Shown here in pieces: positions 27,527 to 39,400 of a stretch of 64,000 bases of DNA. Each line of letters begins with the position of its first letter. The first letter of the stretch is position 1. A program made the position numbers and the translations under genes. Source of the stretch: Pseudomonas sp. S37 (GTDB lineage Bacteria; Pseudomonadota; Gammaproteobacteria; Pseudomonadales; Pseudomonadaceae); assembly GCF_016658545.1 (NCBI RefSeq), contig NZ_JACVZC010000002.1, forward strand, positions 150,022 through 214,021, in the 5' to 3' direction. The notes under the pieces were generated by a model. The model did no database searches. It was not told the origin of the DNA and worked only from the letters and a program-made list of their open reading frames with translations.

Positions 27527-27916
27527 TCAGTCGCTAAGCCCTTGTACTCGCACGCGCGCCGTTCCGCTACGGAGCATGCCAATTTTTTCTGCGGCAGCGC
27601 GTGACAGGTCGATCAGGCGGCCGCGGGTATGCGGGCCACGGTCGTTGATGCGCACCACTACACTGCGCTGGTTGGCCATGTTGGTAACCAGGACGCGGCT
27701 GCCGAACGGCAGGCTGCGGTGGGCGGCGGTCAGACCGTGCTGGTTGAACGGTTCGCCGCTGGCAGTGCGTTTGCCGTGGTGGCGCGAGCCGTAATAGGAA
27801 GCGGTGCCCGTCCGGTCGTAGCCGCGCGGGTCGATGTCGTGGCTGGCGCAGCCGGCCAGGAAGGAAAACAGGGCGAGGGTGCCGAGGGATCGTTTTAGCA
27901 AGTCAGGTGCTCTCAT
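27527..27916 (-). CDS. Short RlpA-like septal-ring lipoprotein (double-psi beta-barrel)
   Basis: A 129-residue lipoprotein with a lipobox (FLAGC, acylated Cys23) and one double-psi beta-barrel domain (GTASYYGSRHHGKRTASGE, LPFGSRVLVTNMANQRSVVVRINDRGP). Residues Glu and His/Asp of the RlpA lytic transglycosylase fold are present. The C-terminal SPOR domain that directs RlpA to septal denuded glycan is missing, so the protein is about half the length of the classical RlpA. It could bind or cut peptidoglycan, but septal targeting is not supported. Confidence 0.85.
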   Translation of the reverse strand: MRAPDLLKRSLGTLALFSFLAGCASHDIDPRGYDRTGTASYYGSRHHGKRTASGEPFNQHGLTAAHRSLPFGSRVLVTNMANQRSVVVRINDRGPHTRGRLIDLSRAAAEKIGMLRSGTARVRVQGLSD

Positions 27917-27924
27917 GGTGCGGC

Positions 27925-27990
27925 CATTCGCGGCTAAAGCCGCTCCTACAGGTACAGCGCAACCCTGTAGGAGCGGCTTTAGCCGCGAAC
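27925..27990. repeat. REP hairpin, GGCTTTAGCC class
   Basis: CATTCGCGGCTAAAGCCGCTC and its inverted copy (27964-27990) ending GCCGCGAAC form a third REP class, separated by 11 bases. It lies between gatB (stop at 28029) and the start of rlpA. Confidence 0.85.
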
Positions 27991-28028
27991 GAGGGCAAAG
28001 CCCTCGCAGGGCTACGGGGGTAAAACAA

Positions 28029-29474
28029 TCACCCTTCGAGCTTGGCCTTGAGCAATTGGTTCACCTGCCCCGGGTTGGCCTTGCCTTTGGAGGCTTTCAT
28101 GGCCTGGCCGACGAAGAAGCCGAACATCTTGCCACGCTTGGCTTCATCAGCCGCACGGTACTGTTCGACCTGCTCGGCGTTGGCAGCCAGCATTTCGTCG
28201 AGCATCTTGTCGATCGCACCGCTATCGGTGACCTGTTTCAGGCCTTTGCTCTCGATGATGCTGTCGGCATCGCCTTCACCGGCAGCCATGGCCTCGAACA
28301 CGGTCTTGGCGATCTTGCCGCTGATGGTGTTGTCGCGGATGCGCAGCAGCATGCCACCCAGTTGCGCCGCGCTAACCGGCGCCTGGTCGATTTCCACGCC
28401 CAGTTTGTTCAGCAGGCTGCCCAGCTCGACCATGACCCAGTTGGCGGCCAGCTTGGCGTCGCCACCGACCTTCACCACTTCTTCGAAGTAGTCTGCCTGT
28501 TCGCGGCTGGAAGCCAGCACGTTGGCATCGTAGGCCGACAGGCCGTACTGGCTCTGGAAACGCTCGACCTTCTGTGGCGGCAGCTCGGGCAGGCCGGCAC
28601 GGATGGTGGCCAGGTAGCTGTCCTCGATCACCACCGGCAGCAGGTCCGGGTCGGGGAAGTAACGGTAGTCGTTGGCTTCCTCCTTGCTGCGCATGGAGCG
28701 GGTTTCGTCCTTGTTCGGGTCGTACAGGCGGGTTTCCTGCACAACCTTGCCGCCGTCTTCGATCAGGTCGATCTGGCGCTGGATCTCGCTGTTGATCGCG
28801 CGCTCGATGAAGCGGAACGAGTTGACGTTCTTGATCTCGCAGCGGGTGCCGAACTCGGCCTGGCCTTTCGGGCGGATCGACACGTTGCAGTCGCAACGCA
28901 GCGAGCCTTCGGCCATGTTGCCGTCGCAGATGCCCAGGTAGCGCACCAGGGCGTGGATCGCCTTGACGTAGGCCACGGCTTCCTTGGCGCTGCGCATGTC
29001 AGGCTCGGAGACGATTTCCAGCAGCGGGGTGCCGGCACGGTTCAGGTCGATGCCGGTGGAGCCGCTGAAGTCTTCGTGCAGGCTTTTGCCGGCGTCTTCT
29101 TCCAGGTGCGCACGGGTAACCCCGATGCGCTTGATGGTGCCGTCTTCCAGGGCGATGTCCAGGTGGCCCTTGCCGACGATCGGCAGGTCCATCTGGCTGA
29201 TCTGGTAGCCCTTGGGCAGGTCCGGGTAGAAGTAGTTCTTGCGCGCGAACACGTTGCGCTTGCCGATCTCGGCATCGATGGCCAGGCCGAACATGCACGC
29301 CATGCGCACGGCTTCCTGGTTCAGCACTGGCAGTACGCCAGGCATGCCCAGGTCAACCAGGCTGGCCTGGGTGTTCGGCTCGGAGCCGAAGGTGGTAGCG
29401 CTGCCGGAGAAGATCTTCGACTGGGTGGCGAGCTGAGTGTGGATTTCCAGCCCGATCACAACTTCCCATTGCAT
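28029..29474 (-). CDS. gatB: Aspartyl/glutamyl-tRNA(Asn/Gln) amidotransferase subunit B
   Basis: A 481-residue GatB with the kinase-like N-terminal domain ([20 protein letters not shown]), an ordinary GatB core ([30 protein letters not shown]) and the C-terminal YqeY tRNA-binding domain ([20 protein letters not shown]). It binds misacylated Glu-tRNA(Gln) or Asp-tRNA(Asn) and phosphorylates the side chain for amidation by GatA. It lies 11 bases downstream of gatA. Confidence 0.97.
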   Translation of the reverse strand: MQWEVVIGLEIHTQLATQSKIFSGSATTFGSEPNTQASLVDLGMPGVLPVLNQEAVRMACMFGLAIDAEIGKRNVFARKNYFYPDLPKGYQISQMDLPIVGKGHLDIALEDGTIKRIGVTRAHLEEDAGKSLHEDFSGSTGIDLNRAGTPLLEIVSEPDMRSAKEAVAYVKAIHALVRYLGICDGNMAEGSLRCDCNVSIRPKGQAEFGTRCEIKNVNSFRFIERAINSEIQRQIDLIEDGGKVVQETRLYDPNKDETRSMRSKEEANDYRYFPDPDLLPVVIEDSYLATIRAGLPELPPQKVERFQSQYGLSAYDANVLASSREQADYFEEVVKVGGDAKLAANWVMVELGSLLNKLGVEIDQAPVSAAQLGGMLLRIRDNTISGKIAKTVFEAMAAGEGDADSIIESKGLKQVTDSGAIDKMLDEMLAANAEQVEQYRAADEAKRGKMFGFFVGQAMKASKGKANPGQVNQLLKAKLEG

Positions 29475-29485
29475 GTGTGAACTCC

Positions 29486-30937
29486 TCAGAAGCCGTTGGG
29501 GGCACGGGTGTGCCAGTCGGTCACTTGCTGGTAGCGGTGCGCGACGTTGAGCAGGCGGCCTTCCTGGAAGTACGGCGCCAGCAGCTGCACGCCGACCGGC
29601 AGGCCGTCGACGAAGCCGGCTGGCATCGACAGGCCCGGCAGGCCCGCCAGGTTGGCGGTGATGGTGTAGACGTCTTCCAGGTAGGCGGCGACCGGGTCGC
29701 TGCTCTTGGCGCCAAGCTTCCAGGCCGGGTTTGGCGTGGTTGGGCCGAGGATCAGGTCGACGTCGTTGAAGGCCGCCATGAAGTCGTTCTTGATCAGGCG
29801 GCGGATCTGCTGCGCCTTCACGTAGTAGGCGTCGTAGTAGCCGGCCGACAGGGCATAGGTGCCGACCATGATGCGACGCTGCACTTCAGCACCGAAACCT
29901 TCGCCGCGCGAACGCTTGTACAGGTCGGTGAGGTCTTTCGGTTCTTCGCAGCGGTAGCCGAAGCGCACGCCGTCGAAACGCGACAGGTTGGAGGAGGCTT
30001 CAGCCGGGGCGATCACGTAGTAGGCCGGAATGGCGTGCTGCATGTTCGGCAGACTGATTTCCTTGACCACGGCACCGAGCTTTTCCAGCTCCTTGACGCT
30101 GGCCTGGACCAGTTCCGCGATACGCGGGTCGAGGCCGGCACCGAAGTACTCCTTCGGCAGGCCGATGCGCAGGCCCTGCAAGGAGGCGTTGAGGTTGGCA
30201 CTGTAGTCCGGCACCGGTTCTTCGATGCTGGTGGAGTCCTTGGCATCGAAACCGGCCATGCCCTGCAGCAGCAGCGCACAGTCTTCGGCAGTGCGGGCCA
30301 GTGGGCCACCCTGGTCGAGGCTGGAGGCGTAGGCGATCATGCCCCAGCGCGAAACACGACCGTACGTCGGTTTCAGGCCGGTGAGGTTGGTCAGTGCTGC
30401 CGGCTGGCGGATCGAGCCGCCGGTGTCGGTGCCGGTGGTGGCCGGCAGCAGGCGCGCAGCCACGGCGGCAGCCGAACCACCCGACGAACCGCCTGGCACG
30501 TGCTCGAGGTTCCACGGGTTCTTCACCGCGCCGTAGTGGCTGGATTCGTTGGCCGAACCCATGGCGAATTCGTCCATGTTGGTCTTGCCCAGGGTGACCA
30601 TGCCGGCTTCTGCCAGCTTGGCGACCACGGTGGCGTCATACGGCGCCTTGAAGTTGTCGAGCATCTTCGAGCCGCAGCTGGTGCGTACGCCGTTGGTGCA
30701 GAACAGGTCCTTGTGGGCGATGGGCGCACCCAGCAGTGCGCCGGTCTCACCGGCGGCGCGGCGGGCGTCGGCGGCACGCGCCTGGCCCAGGGCCAGGTCT
30801 TCGGTGACGCTGATGAAGCTGTTGATTTGCGGGTCGAGCTGCTTGATGCGCGCCAGCAGGGTGCCGGTCAGCTCTTCGGAGGAAAACGACTTGTCGGCGA
30901 GTCCGCGGGCGATCTCGGCCAGGGTCAATTGATGCAT
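29486..30937 (-). CDS. gatA: Aspartyl/glutamyl-tRNA(Asn/Gln) amidotransferase subunit A
   Basis: A 483-residue amidase-signature enzyme that frees ammonia from glutamine or asparagine for the amidation of tRNA-bound Glu/Asp. The Ser-cisSer-Lys triad is visible as Lys76 ([10 protein letters not shown]), Ser151 ([13 protein letters not shown]) and Ser175 ([13 protein letters not shown]). It sits between gatC and gatB on one strand, 15 bases after the gatC stop. Confidence 0.97.
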   Translation of the reverse strand: MHQLTLAEIARGLADKSFSSEELTGTLLARIKQLDPQINSFISVTEDLALGQARAADARRAAGETGALLGAPIAHKDLFCTNGVRTSCGSKMLDNFKAPYDATVVAKLAEAGMVTLGKTNMDEFAMGSANESSHYGAVKNPWNLEHVPGGSSGGSAAAVAARLLPATTGTDTGGSIRQPAALTNLTGLKPTYGRVSRWGMIAYASSLDQGGPLARTAEDCALLLQGMAGFDAKDSTSIEEPVPDYSANLNASLQGLRIGLPKEYFGAGLDPRIAELVQASVKELEKLGAVVKEISLPNMQHAIPAYYVIAPAEASSNLSRFDGVRFGYRCEEPKDLTDLYKRSRGEGFGAEVQRRIMVGTYALSAGYYDAYYVKAQQIRRLIKNDFMAAFNDVDLILGPTTPNPAWKLGAKSSDPVAAYLEDVYTITANLAGLPGLSMPAGFVDGLPVGVQLLAPYFQEGRLLNVAHRYQQVTDWHTRAPNGF

Positions 30938-30952
30938 GGCAGGCTCTATCCC

Positions 30953-31240
30953 TTACTCGATGACTTTGGGAACCAGGTACAGACCGCTTTCGGTCGATGG
31001 CGCGATCGCCTGGTAGGTGTCGCGCTGGTTGCTTTCGGTAACCTGGTCGGGGCGCAGGCGCTGGCTGGCCTCCAGCGGGTGGGCCAGGGGCTCGATGCCA
31101 GCGGTATCGACCGCTTGCATCTGGTCGACCAGCCCGAGAATGCTGTTCAGGGCGTCGGTAATGCGTGGCAGATCGCCATCATTCAGGCCCAGGCGGGCCA
31201 GATGGGCGATCTTTTCCACGTCGCTGCGTTCAAGCGCCAT
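30953..31240 (-). CDS. gatC: Aspartyl/glutamyl-tRNA(Asn/Gln) amidotransferase subunit C
   Basis: A 95-residue GatC, the small subunit that holds GatA and GatB together. The start [19 protein letters not shown] is standard, and ATG 31240 has GGAG at seven bases. An in-frame upstream extension is not needed. It is the first gene of gatCAB, transcribed away from mreB. Confidence 0.95.
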   Translation of the reverse strand: MALERSDVEKIAHLARLGLNDGDLPRITDALNSILGLVDQMQAVDTAGIEPLAHPLEASQRLRPDQVTESNQRDTYQAIAPSTESGLYLVPKVIE

Positions 31241-31286
31241 GGGGATCTCCAAGGGAAACAAAGAACGGAATTTGGGTCCGCGGTGA

Positions 31287-32483
<1,197 letters not shown>

Positions 32484-32504
32484 TCCCGCTCGCTGTTCAC
32501 GAGC

Positions 32505-32571
32505 GCCCGGTTTACAGGTAGTACGCACAGTGCTACCTGTATGTGCCGGGCTGGCGCCCGTTCCGGGCGCC
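32505..32571 (+). other. Two hairpins between mreB and mreC
   Basis: Hairpin 1 pairs GCCCGG and TACAGGTAG (32505-32521) with CTACCTGTA and CCGGGC (32533-32551). Hairpin 2 is GGCGCCC-GTTCC-GGGCGCC (32553-32571). No T-run follows, so they are not simple terminators. They could be a processing or stabilising element that lets mreB be expressed above mreC/mreD. Confidence 0.55.
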
Positions 32572-32649
32572 GTATCCATCAATCCGCAACCAGGCTGGTG
32601 CGTTGTTCCATGTCCAATGACCTCCTGAGTCGTCCACGAGGAACGGCCC

Positions 32650-33702
32650 ATTAAACCGCTTTTCTCCAAGGGCCCTTCGCTGGGCGTTCGCCTGCTCGTT
32701 CTGGTAGTGATGTCGGTCGCGTTGATGGTTGTCGACGCGCGCTTCGACGTGCTCAAACCCGTGCGCAGCCAGATGGGCCTGGTGCTGATGGAGTCGTACT
32801 GGATCACTGACCTGCCGCAGCGTGCCTGGCAGGGCGTGGCCGGCCAGTTCGGTAGCCGCACCGAGCTGATCGCCGAAAACGAGAAGCTCAAGACCGAGGC
32901 CCTGTTGTTGCAGGGGCGCCTGCAAAAGCTGGCGGCCCTGACCGAGCAGAACGTGCGCCTGCGCGAGTTGCTCAACTCCTCGGCCCTGGTCAACGAAAAG
33001 GTCGAAGTGGCCGAGCTGATCGGTGTCGACCCCAACCCGTTCACCCACCGCATCCTGATCAACAAGGGCGAGCGTGATGGCGTGTTCCTCGGCCAGCCGG
33101 TGCTCGATGCCCGTGGCCTGATGGGCCAGGTGGTCGAGTTGATGCCCTATACCTCGCGGGTGCTGTTGCTGACCGATACCACCCACAGCATTCCGGTGCA
33201 GGTCAACCGCAACGGCCTGCGGGCCATCGCCAGCGGCACCGGCAACCCGGAGCGCCTGGAGTTGCGTCATGTGGCCGATACTGCCGACATCAAGGAAGGC
33301 GACCTGCTGGTCAGCTCCGGCATGGGCCAGCGTTTCCCGGCGGGTTACCCGGTGGCCACGGTCAACGAGGTGATCCACGACTCCGGCCAGCCGTTCGCCA
33401 TCGTTCGCGCCATCCCCACCGCCGCGCTCAACCGCAGCCGCTACATGCTGCTGGTGTTCAGTGACCGGCGTACCCCGGAGCAGCGCGCCACCGATGCGGC
33501 CATCGCCCAGGAAGAGGCCGACCGCAAGGGCGCCACGACTGCCGGCCAGCCGGCCGCCAATGGCGAGCAGGCAACGCCAGGGACGGCTACACCTGCCGCG
33601 CCGGCCACCCCGGCAGCTCCGGTTGCCCCGGCTACCCCCGCTGCGCAGCCCGCAGCCCCGGCTGCCGCACCGACTGCCCCCGTTCCCCCTCGGAGACAAT
33701 GA
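32650..33702 (+). CDS. mreC: Rod-shape-determining protein MreC, probable ATT start
   Basis: A bitopic membrane protein with one N-terminal helix (LGVRLLVLVVMSVALMVV), a coiled coil (TELIAENEKLKTEALLLQGRL region) and the MreC beta domain. It ends with a Pro/Ala-rich tail (about residues 290-350). It links MreB to PBP2 outside the membrane. The family N-terminus (IKPLFSKGPSLG) lies upstream of the first usual start codon, GTG 32707. The only codon with a ribosome-binding site (GAGGAA) before it is ATT 32650, and an in-frame TGA precedes it (32626). With ATT the product is 350 residues. mreD overlaps its stop. Confidence 0.85.
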   Translation: MKPLFSKGPSLGVRLLVLVVMSVALMVVDARFDVLKPVRSQMGLVLMESYWITDLPQRAWQGVAGQFGSRTELIAENEKLKTEALLLQGRLQKLAALTEQNVRLRELLNSSALVNEKVEVAELIGVDPNPFTHRILINKGERDGVFLGQPVLDARGLMGQVVELMPYTSRVLLLTDTTHSIPVQVNRNGLRAIASGTGNPERLELRHVADTADIKEGDLLVSSGMGQRFPAGYPVATVNEVIHDSGQPFAIVRAIPTAALNRSRYMLLVFSDRRTPEQRATDAAIAQEEADRKGATTAGQPAANGEQATPGTATPAAPATPAAPVAPATPAAQPAAPAAAPTAPVPPRRQ

Positions 33703-34190
33703 TGGCTGCTTCACGCCGCAACAACGGCTGGGTCATCTGGCTGACTTTCGCCATCGGCCTGCTGCTCAGCGTCTCGCCCATGCCGCAGTTCATGGAAGTG
33801 TTCCGGCCCATGTGGCTGGCCTTGCTGGTGTCGTTCTGGACCCTGGCGCTGCCGAACAAGGTCGGCATGACCACGGCGTTCGTGCTGGGCCTGGCCGAGG
33901 ACGTGCTGTACGGCACGCTGCTGGGGCAGAACGCGCTGATCCTTACCCTCATCACCTTCCTGGTGTTGTCGCTGCAGCAGCGCCTGCGCATGTTCCCCAT
34001 GTGGCAGCAAAGCCTGGTCATCCTGGTGATCTTCGGTATCGCCCAACTGATCCAGCTGTGGCTCAGCGCACTGACCGGCAACCGCCTGCCGACCCTGGCG
34101 CTGGTCTGGTCGGCGGTGATCAGCGCCTTGCTCTGGCCGTGGATCAGCTTCGCCCTGCGCGACCTGCGCCGCCGCTTGCGTATCAACTGA
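33702..34190 (+). CDS. mreD: Rod-shape-determining protein MreD
   Basis: A 162-residue membrane protein with about five or six helices, part of the elongasome that connects MreC with RodA-PBP2. It is coupled to mreC: ATG codons at 33699 and 33702 overlap the mreC stop. The second has GGAG six bases upstream and is preferred. The maf gene follows after 32 bases. Confidence 0.93.
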   Translation: MAASRRNNGWVIWLTFAIGLLLSVSPMPQFMEVFRPMWLALLVSFWTLALPNKVGMTTAFVLGLAEDVLYGTLLGQNALILTLITFLVLSLQQRLRMFPMWQQSLVILVIFGIAQLIQLWLSALTGNRLPTLALVWSAVISALLWPWISFALRDLRRRLRIN

Positions 34191-34222
34191 CGGCGATGCG
34201 CCACTGACAGGGAGATGTCTGC

Positions 34223-34834
34223 ATGAATTCGCTATACCTGGCCTCCGGCTCGCCCCGCCGTCGTGAACTGCTGACTCAGATCGGCGTGCCGTTCAGTGTC
34301 ATCAGCGCACCCATCGATGAAACCCCACTGCCCGGCGAAAGCGCCCCGGCGTACGTCGAACGCCTGGCGCGGGCCAAGGCTGCCGCCGGCCTGGCCAGCC
34401 TCGCTGGCCAGGCTGTAGTGCTCGGCGCAGACACTGCGGTGGTGCTCGATGGTCGTATTCTCGGCAAGCCGGAAAACCGCGAAGCTGCCCTGGCCATGTT
34501 GGCTGACCTGTCAGGCCGTGAGCATCAGGTACTGACGGCGGTCGCCCTTGACGATGGCCAGCGGGTGCACAGCCTGTGTGTCACCAGCAAGGTAAGTTTC
34601 CGCACGATCGGCGCTGACGAAGCGCAACGCTACTGGGCCAGCGGCGAGCCTGCCGACAAGGCCGGCAGCTATGCCATCCAGGGCCTGGGTGCGGTGTTCG
34701 TCACCGGCCTTGTCGGCAGCTACTCGGCGGTGGTCGGCTTGCCACTCAGTGAAACGGCCGATTTGCTTGGCCAGTTCGGCATCGCCTGCTGGCAGTCGCT
34801 CGTGCATACGCCTGAGGTAACAAACCCGCAGTAG
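34223..34834 (+). CDS. Maf-family nucleotide pyrophosphatase (YhdE type)
   Basis: A 203-residue Maf protein. The family signature [12 protein letters not shown] near the N-terminus, and [10 protein letters not shown] with the catalytic acidic residue near residue 70, are intact. Maf-1/YhdE enzymes hydrolyse dTTP, UTP and modified pyrimidine nucleotides to monophosphates, which may clean the nucleotide pool. The position after mreBCD and before rng is conserved in gammaproteobacteria. GGGAG is the ribosome-binding site. Confidence 0.9.
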   Translation: MNSLYLASGSPRRRELLTQIGVPFSVISAPIDETPLPGESAPAYVERLARAKAAAGLASLAGQAVVLGADTAVVLDGRILGKPENREAALAMLADLSGREHQVLTAVALDDGQRVHSLCVTSKVSFRTIGADEAQRYWASGEPADKAGSYAIQGLGAVFVTGLVGSYSAVVGLPLSETADLLGQFGIACWQSLVHTPEVTNPQ

Positions 34835-34888
34835 CCAGCACTGCTTACGCCATCCATCATTAGAAAAAACCTTTGACGAGAGCCTGCC

Positions 34889-36346
34889 ATGAGTGAAGAG
34901 ATCCTGATCAACATCACCCCGATGGAGTCACGCGTGGCGGTGGTGGAAAACGGGGTACTGCAGGAAGTGCACGTCGAGCGCACCCAGCGCCGTGGCATCG
35001 TCGGCAATATCTACAAGGGCAAGGTGGTGCGTGTGCTGCCAGGCATGCAGGCGGCCTTCGTCGACATTGGCCTGGAGCGCGCAGCGTTCATCCATGCCTC
35101 GGAAATCTCCCAGCGCGAAGGTTCGGCGGTCGAGAACATCACGGCACTGGTGCACGAGGGCCAGGCCCTGGTGGTGCAAGTGACCAAGGACCCGATCGGC
35201 AGCAAGGGCGCGCGCCTGACCACCCAGCTGTCGATCCCGTCGCGCTACCTGGTGTACATGCCGCGCAGCAGCCATGTCGGCATTTCGCTGAAAATCGAGG
35301 ACGAAGCCGAGCGCGAGCGCCTCAAGCAGGTGGTCAGCAACTGCATGGAGAGCGAAAACATCAAGGATGCTGGCGGGTTTATCCTGCGTACCGCTGCCGA
35401 GGGCGCGCGTGCCGAGGAGATCCTTCAGGACATCCGCTACCTGCGTCGCCTGTGGGAGCAGATCGGCACCCAGATCAAGACCTGCGGTGCACCCACGGTC
35501 ATTTATGAAGACCTGGGCCTGGCCCTGCGTACCCTGCGCGACCTGGTCAACCCGAAAATCGAGAAGATCCGCATCGACTCGCGGGAAACCTTCCAGAAGA
35601 CCACGCAGTTCGTTGGCGAACTGATGCCGGAAATCGCCGACCGCCTCGAACATTACCCTGGCGAACGCCCGATCTTTGACCTATATGGGGTCGAAGACGA
35701 GATTCAGCGTGCCCTGGAGCGCAAGGTACCGTTGAAGTCCGGCGGCTACCTGGTGGTCGACCCGGCCGAAGCGATGACCACCATCGACGTCAACACCGGG
35801 GCTTTCGTCGGCCACCGCAACCTCGAAGAGACCATCTTCAAGACCAACCTCGAGGCCGCCACTGCCATCGCCCGGCAACTGCGCCTGCGCAATATTGGCG
35901 GCATCATCATCATCGATTTCATCGACATGGAAGATGAAGAGCACCAGCGCCAGGTGCTGCGTACCCTGGAAAAACAGCTGGAGCGCGATCACGCCAAGAC
36001 CAACATCATCGGCATTACCGAGCTGGGCCTGGTGCAGATGACCCGCAAACGCACGCGGGAAAGCCTGGAGCAGGTGCTGTGCGAGCCGTGCCTTGCCTGC
36101 CAGGGCCGCGGCAAGCTGAAAACCCCCGAGACCATCTGCTACGAAATCTTCCGCGAAATCCTGCGTGAGGCCCGTGCCTACCAGGCCGAAGGTTATCGTG
36201 TGCTGGCCAACCAGAAGGTGGTCGACCGCCTGCTGGATGAAGAATCGGGCAACGTCGCGGAGCTGGAGGCCTTCATCGGTCGAACCATTCGCTTCCAGGT
36301 CGAGTCGATGTATTCGCAGGAACAATACGACGTGGTGCTGCTCTGA
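34889..36346 (+). CDS. rng: Ribonuclease G
   Basis: A 485-residue single-chain endonuclease that processes 16S rRNA 5' ends and turns over some mRNAs. It opens with the standard MSEEILINITPMESRVAVVE, has an S1 domain (about 37-115; RRGIVGNIYKGKVVRVLPGM), and metal-binding acidic residues in DVNTG (about 300) and DFIDM (about 343). The Zn-link type cysteine cluster is CEPCLACQGRGK (about 403). The long C-terminal scaffold of RNase E is absent. Confidence 0.96.
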   Translation: MSEEILINITPMESRVAVVENGVLQEVHVERTQRRGIVGNIYKGKVVRVLPGMQAAFVDIGLERAAFIHASEISQREGSAVENITALVHEGQALVVQVTKDPIGSKGARLTTQLSIPSRYLVYMPRSSHVGISLKIEDEAERERLKQVVSNCMESENIKDAGGFILRTAAEGARAEEILQDIRYLRRLWEQIGTQIKTCGAPTVIYEDLGLALRTLRDLVNPKIEKIRIDSRETFQKTTQFVGELMPEIADRLEHYPGERPIFDLYGVEDEIQRALERKVPLKSGGYLVVDPAEAMTTIDVNTGAFVGHRNLEETIFKTNLEAATAIARQLRLRNIGGIIIIDFIDMEDEEHQRQVLRTLEKQLERDHAKTNIIGITELGLVQMTRKRTRESLEQVLCEPCLACQGRGKLKTPETICYEIFREILREARAYQAEGYRVLANQKVVDRLLDEESGNVAELEAFIGRTIRFQVESMYSQEQYDVVLL

Positions 36347-36371
36347 GGCCTTCTGAAACACGCTGCTGCAT

Positions 36372-36398
36372 CGTCGCGCTGGCAAAACCTGCGCGACG
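36372..36398 (+). other. Hairpin in the rng-yhdP gap
   Basis: CGTCGCGC and GCGCGACG pair exactly around an 11-base loop, 26 bases after the rng stop. There is no T-run. It could be an mRNA stabiliser or processing site between two genes of one operon. Confidence 0.4.
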
Positions 36399-36434
36399 GG
36401 CCATCATGGATAAACGACTTGGAGGGCCACGGCC

Positions 36435-39400
36435 ATGGGACGTCTGACCCGCGTTCTTGTCGCCTTGACCCGCTGGGGGCTGGGCATATGTGCCCTGTTG
36501 GCGGTATTGGTGGCGCTGTATGTCAGCCTTGGCCGCGAACTGGCGCCGCTGGTCGCCGAGTACCGTGCCGACGTAGAAAGCAAGGCCGAGCAGGCGCTGG
36601 GCTTGCCCGTGCATGTCGGTGCGCTGGAAGGGCACTGGAGCGGGCTGGCGCCGGTGCTGCGAGTGCGCGACCTGCAATTGGGCGAGGGTGCCACAGCGCT
36701 GCGCCTGGACGAGGTCATGGTGGTCCCCGATGTCTGGGCCAGTCTTACCGCCCGTGAGGTGCGCCTGGCGCGCATTCAGCTGGGCGGCCTGCAACTGATT
36801 CTGCGTGAGAACGAGCAGGGCGCCTGGAACCTTGAAGGGCTGCCGAAAAAGGACGACACGCCGCTGGACCCTGCCGACCTGCTGCAGCGCCTGCGCCAGC
36901 TGGGCCGGGTTGATGTGTTCGACAGCCAGGTCACCCTGCATCCCTGGCAGCGCGATCCCCTGACCCTGACTTATGTGAGTGCCGGCCTGCACGCCGGGGC
37001 TTCGCGCCAGGCTTTGGACTTGCGGGCAACCCTGCCCGACGGCCAGCCCTTGGCGCTGAACCTGCGCAGTCGCGTATCAGCCAAGGCCTGGCGTGATGGC
37101 CAGGTCGAGGCCTACCTGAGCCTGCCGCAAAGTGACTGGTCGCACTGGTTACCGCCCGGTTTGCTGGGGCAATGGCACGCCGATGCCTTGCGTGCCGGCG
37201 GTGAGTTCTGGGTCGACTGGGGCAAGGGGCAGTTGCAGCAGGCCGTGGTCCGGCTCAATGCGCCTGAACTGAAGGGCGCCTACAGTGGGCGCAAGGCCGC
37301 CACCCTGAACAACCTGGCCCTGGGCGCCTGGTTCCAGCGTCGGGAGCAAGGTTTCGATGTTGTTGTCGACTCCCTGGCCATGGACATCGGCAAGTCCCGC
37401 TGGGAATCGCACCTGCAGCTGCAGCAGCGCAATGGCGAGAGCGCCGCCGAGGAAAGCTGGAAGGTGCAGGCCGATCGGCTCAACCTGACGCCGCTGACCC
37501 CGTTGATCGACGCCCTGGCGCCGTTGCCGGATAAGGTCATGGCCGTGGTCGATGGCCTCAAGGTGACGGGGGCGCTGCGCAATGTGCGGCTGGAGGCCCG
37601 GCCCAAGGCCGAAGGTGACCAGCGCCTGCAGTTCGAAGCCAACCTGGAAAAGGTCGGTTTCGATGCCTATCACAGTGCCCCGGCAGCCGGTAACGTCAGT
37701 GGCAGCATCAGTGGCGACCTGGGCCACGGCGAGCTGCGCCTGGATACCGATGCGTTCATGCTGCACCTGTACCCGATCTTCGCCAAACCCTGGCATTACC
37801 AGAAGGCCAATGCTCGGCTGACCTGGGCATTGGACAAGGAGGGTTTCACCCTGGTTGCGCCCTACCTCAAGGTGCTGGGCGAAGAGGGCAAGATCGCGGG
37901 TGACTTCCTGATCCGCCTGTTGTTCGAGGAAGGCCGCGAGGACTACATGGACCTGCGCGTCGGCCTGACCGACGGCGATGGTCGCTACACCGCCAAATAC
38001 CTGCCCGAGGTGCTCAGCCCGGCGCTTGACGAGTGGCTGCGCAGCGCCATCGTCAAAGGTGCGGTGGACGAAGGCTACTTCCAGTACCAGGGCTCGCTGA
38101 ACCATGGCGCTGCACCGGAGGCGCGCAGCATCAGCCTGTTCTTCAAGGTGCATGACGCTGCGCTGGACTTCCAGCCTGGCTGGCCGCAGGTACAGCATGT
38201 GGATGGCGATGTGTTCATCGAAGACAGTGGCGTGCGCATCAAGGCCCAGCGCGGTGTGCTACTGGACACCAAGGTCAGCGATGTGAAGGTTGATATCCCA
38301 CATGTCGACGAGGGCCAGCACAGCCACCTGTTCCTCGATGGCGATTTCGATGGCAGCCTGGGCGACGGCCTGAAAATTCTCAAGGAGGCGCCAATCGGCA
38401 CCGGTGAAATATTCGCCGGCTGGGAGGGCGAGGGGCCGCTGAAGGGCAAGGTCAAACTCGATATCCCGCTGGAACATGGGCAACGGCCGAAAGTGCAGGT
38501 GGACTTTGCCACCCTGGATGCGCGCTTGAAGGTTGCCCCGCCGAGCCTTGAGTTGAGCCGCCTGAAGGGTGACTTCAGCTTCGACTTCGACAAGGGCCTG
38601 AGCGGCAAAGGCATCAGCCTGCAGGCCTTTGGCAAGCCGGTAACGGCGCAAATCACTGCCGAAGGCCAGCCTGGGCAGATGCAGACCCGCATCGATGCCA
38701 ATGGCCAGGTATCACTCAAGGCGTTGACCGAGTGGCTGCAGTTCAACCAGGCCCTGCCGGCTTCCGGTGACCTGCCGTATCAGTTGCAGCTGAGCCTGGG
38801 CAGCCGGGACAACCGCCTGAGCGTCACCTCCGGCCTCAAGGGCTTGGCCATCGACCTGCCTGCGCCGTTCGGCAAGGCTGCCGCAGAAACCCGCGACAGC
38901 CGTTTCAGCATGAGCCTGCAGGGGCCGGAGCGGCGTTTCGATGCGGGTTACAGCGATCTGGCCCGCTTTGCCTACGCTGCGCCGGCCGACAAGTTGCTGC
39001 AGGGGCGTGGTGAATTGCTGCTGGGCGCAGGGGATGCCCAGGTGCCGGCCGGTCAGGGCCTGAGGGTACGTGGGCGTCTGGACACGCTGGACCTGGCCCC
39101 GTGGCAAGAACAGGCGGCGCGCCTGGGCGGTGACGACCCGGGCGGGAGTGCACGGCAGAACCTGCAGAGCGTCGACCTGAGCATCGGCCAGTTGAAAGCC
39201 TTTGGCATGGACCTGAACCAGGCTGTGGTGCGGCTGGCCCGAGGCGGCCCAGCCTGGGACCTGCGCCTGGACAGCAAGGAAGTCATCGGCAATGCCCGGT
39301 TGCCGGATGCCAAGGGCGCGCCAATGGTGGTGCGCATGCAGACCCTGCGCCTGCCAGCGCCCAGCCCGGCCGAAAAACAGGCCGAGGAGCGGGCTGAGGA

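Noticed and set aside
36406..36447. Short frame (MDKRLGGPRPWDV) overlapping the yhdP start
   Set aside because: No ribosome-binding site of its own; the GGAGG inside it serves yhdP.
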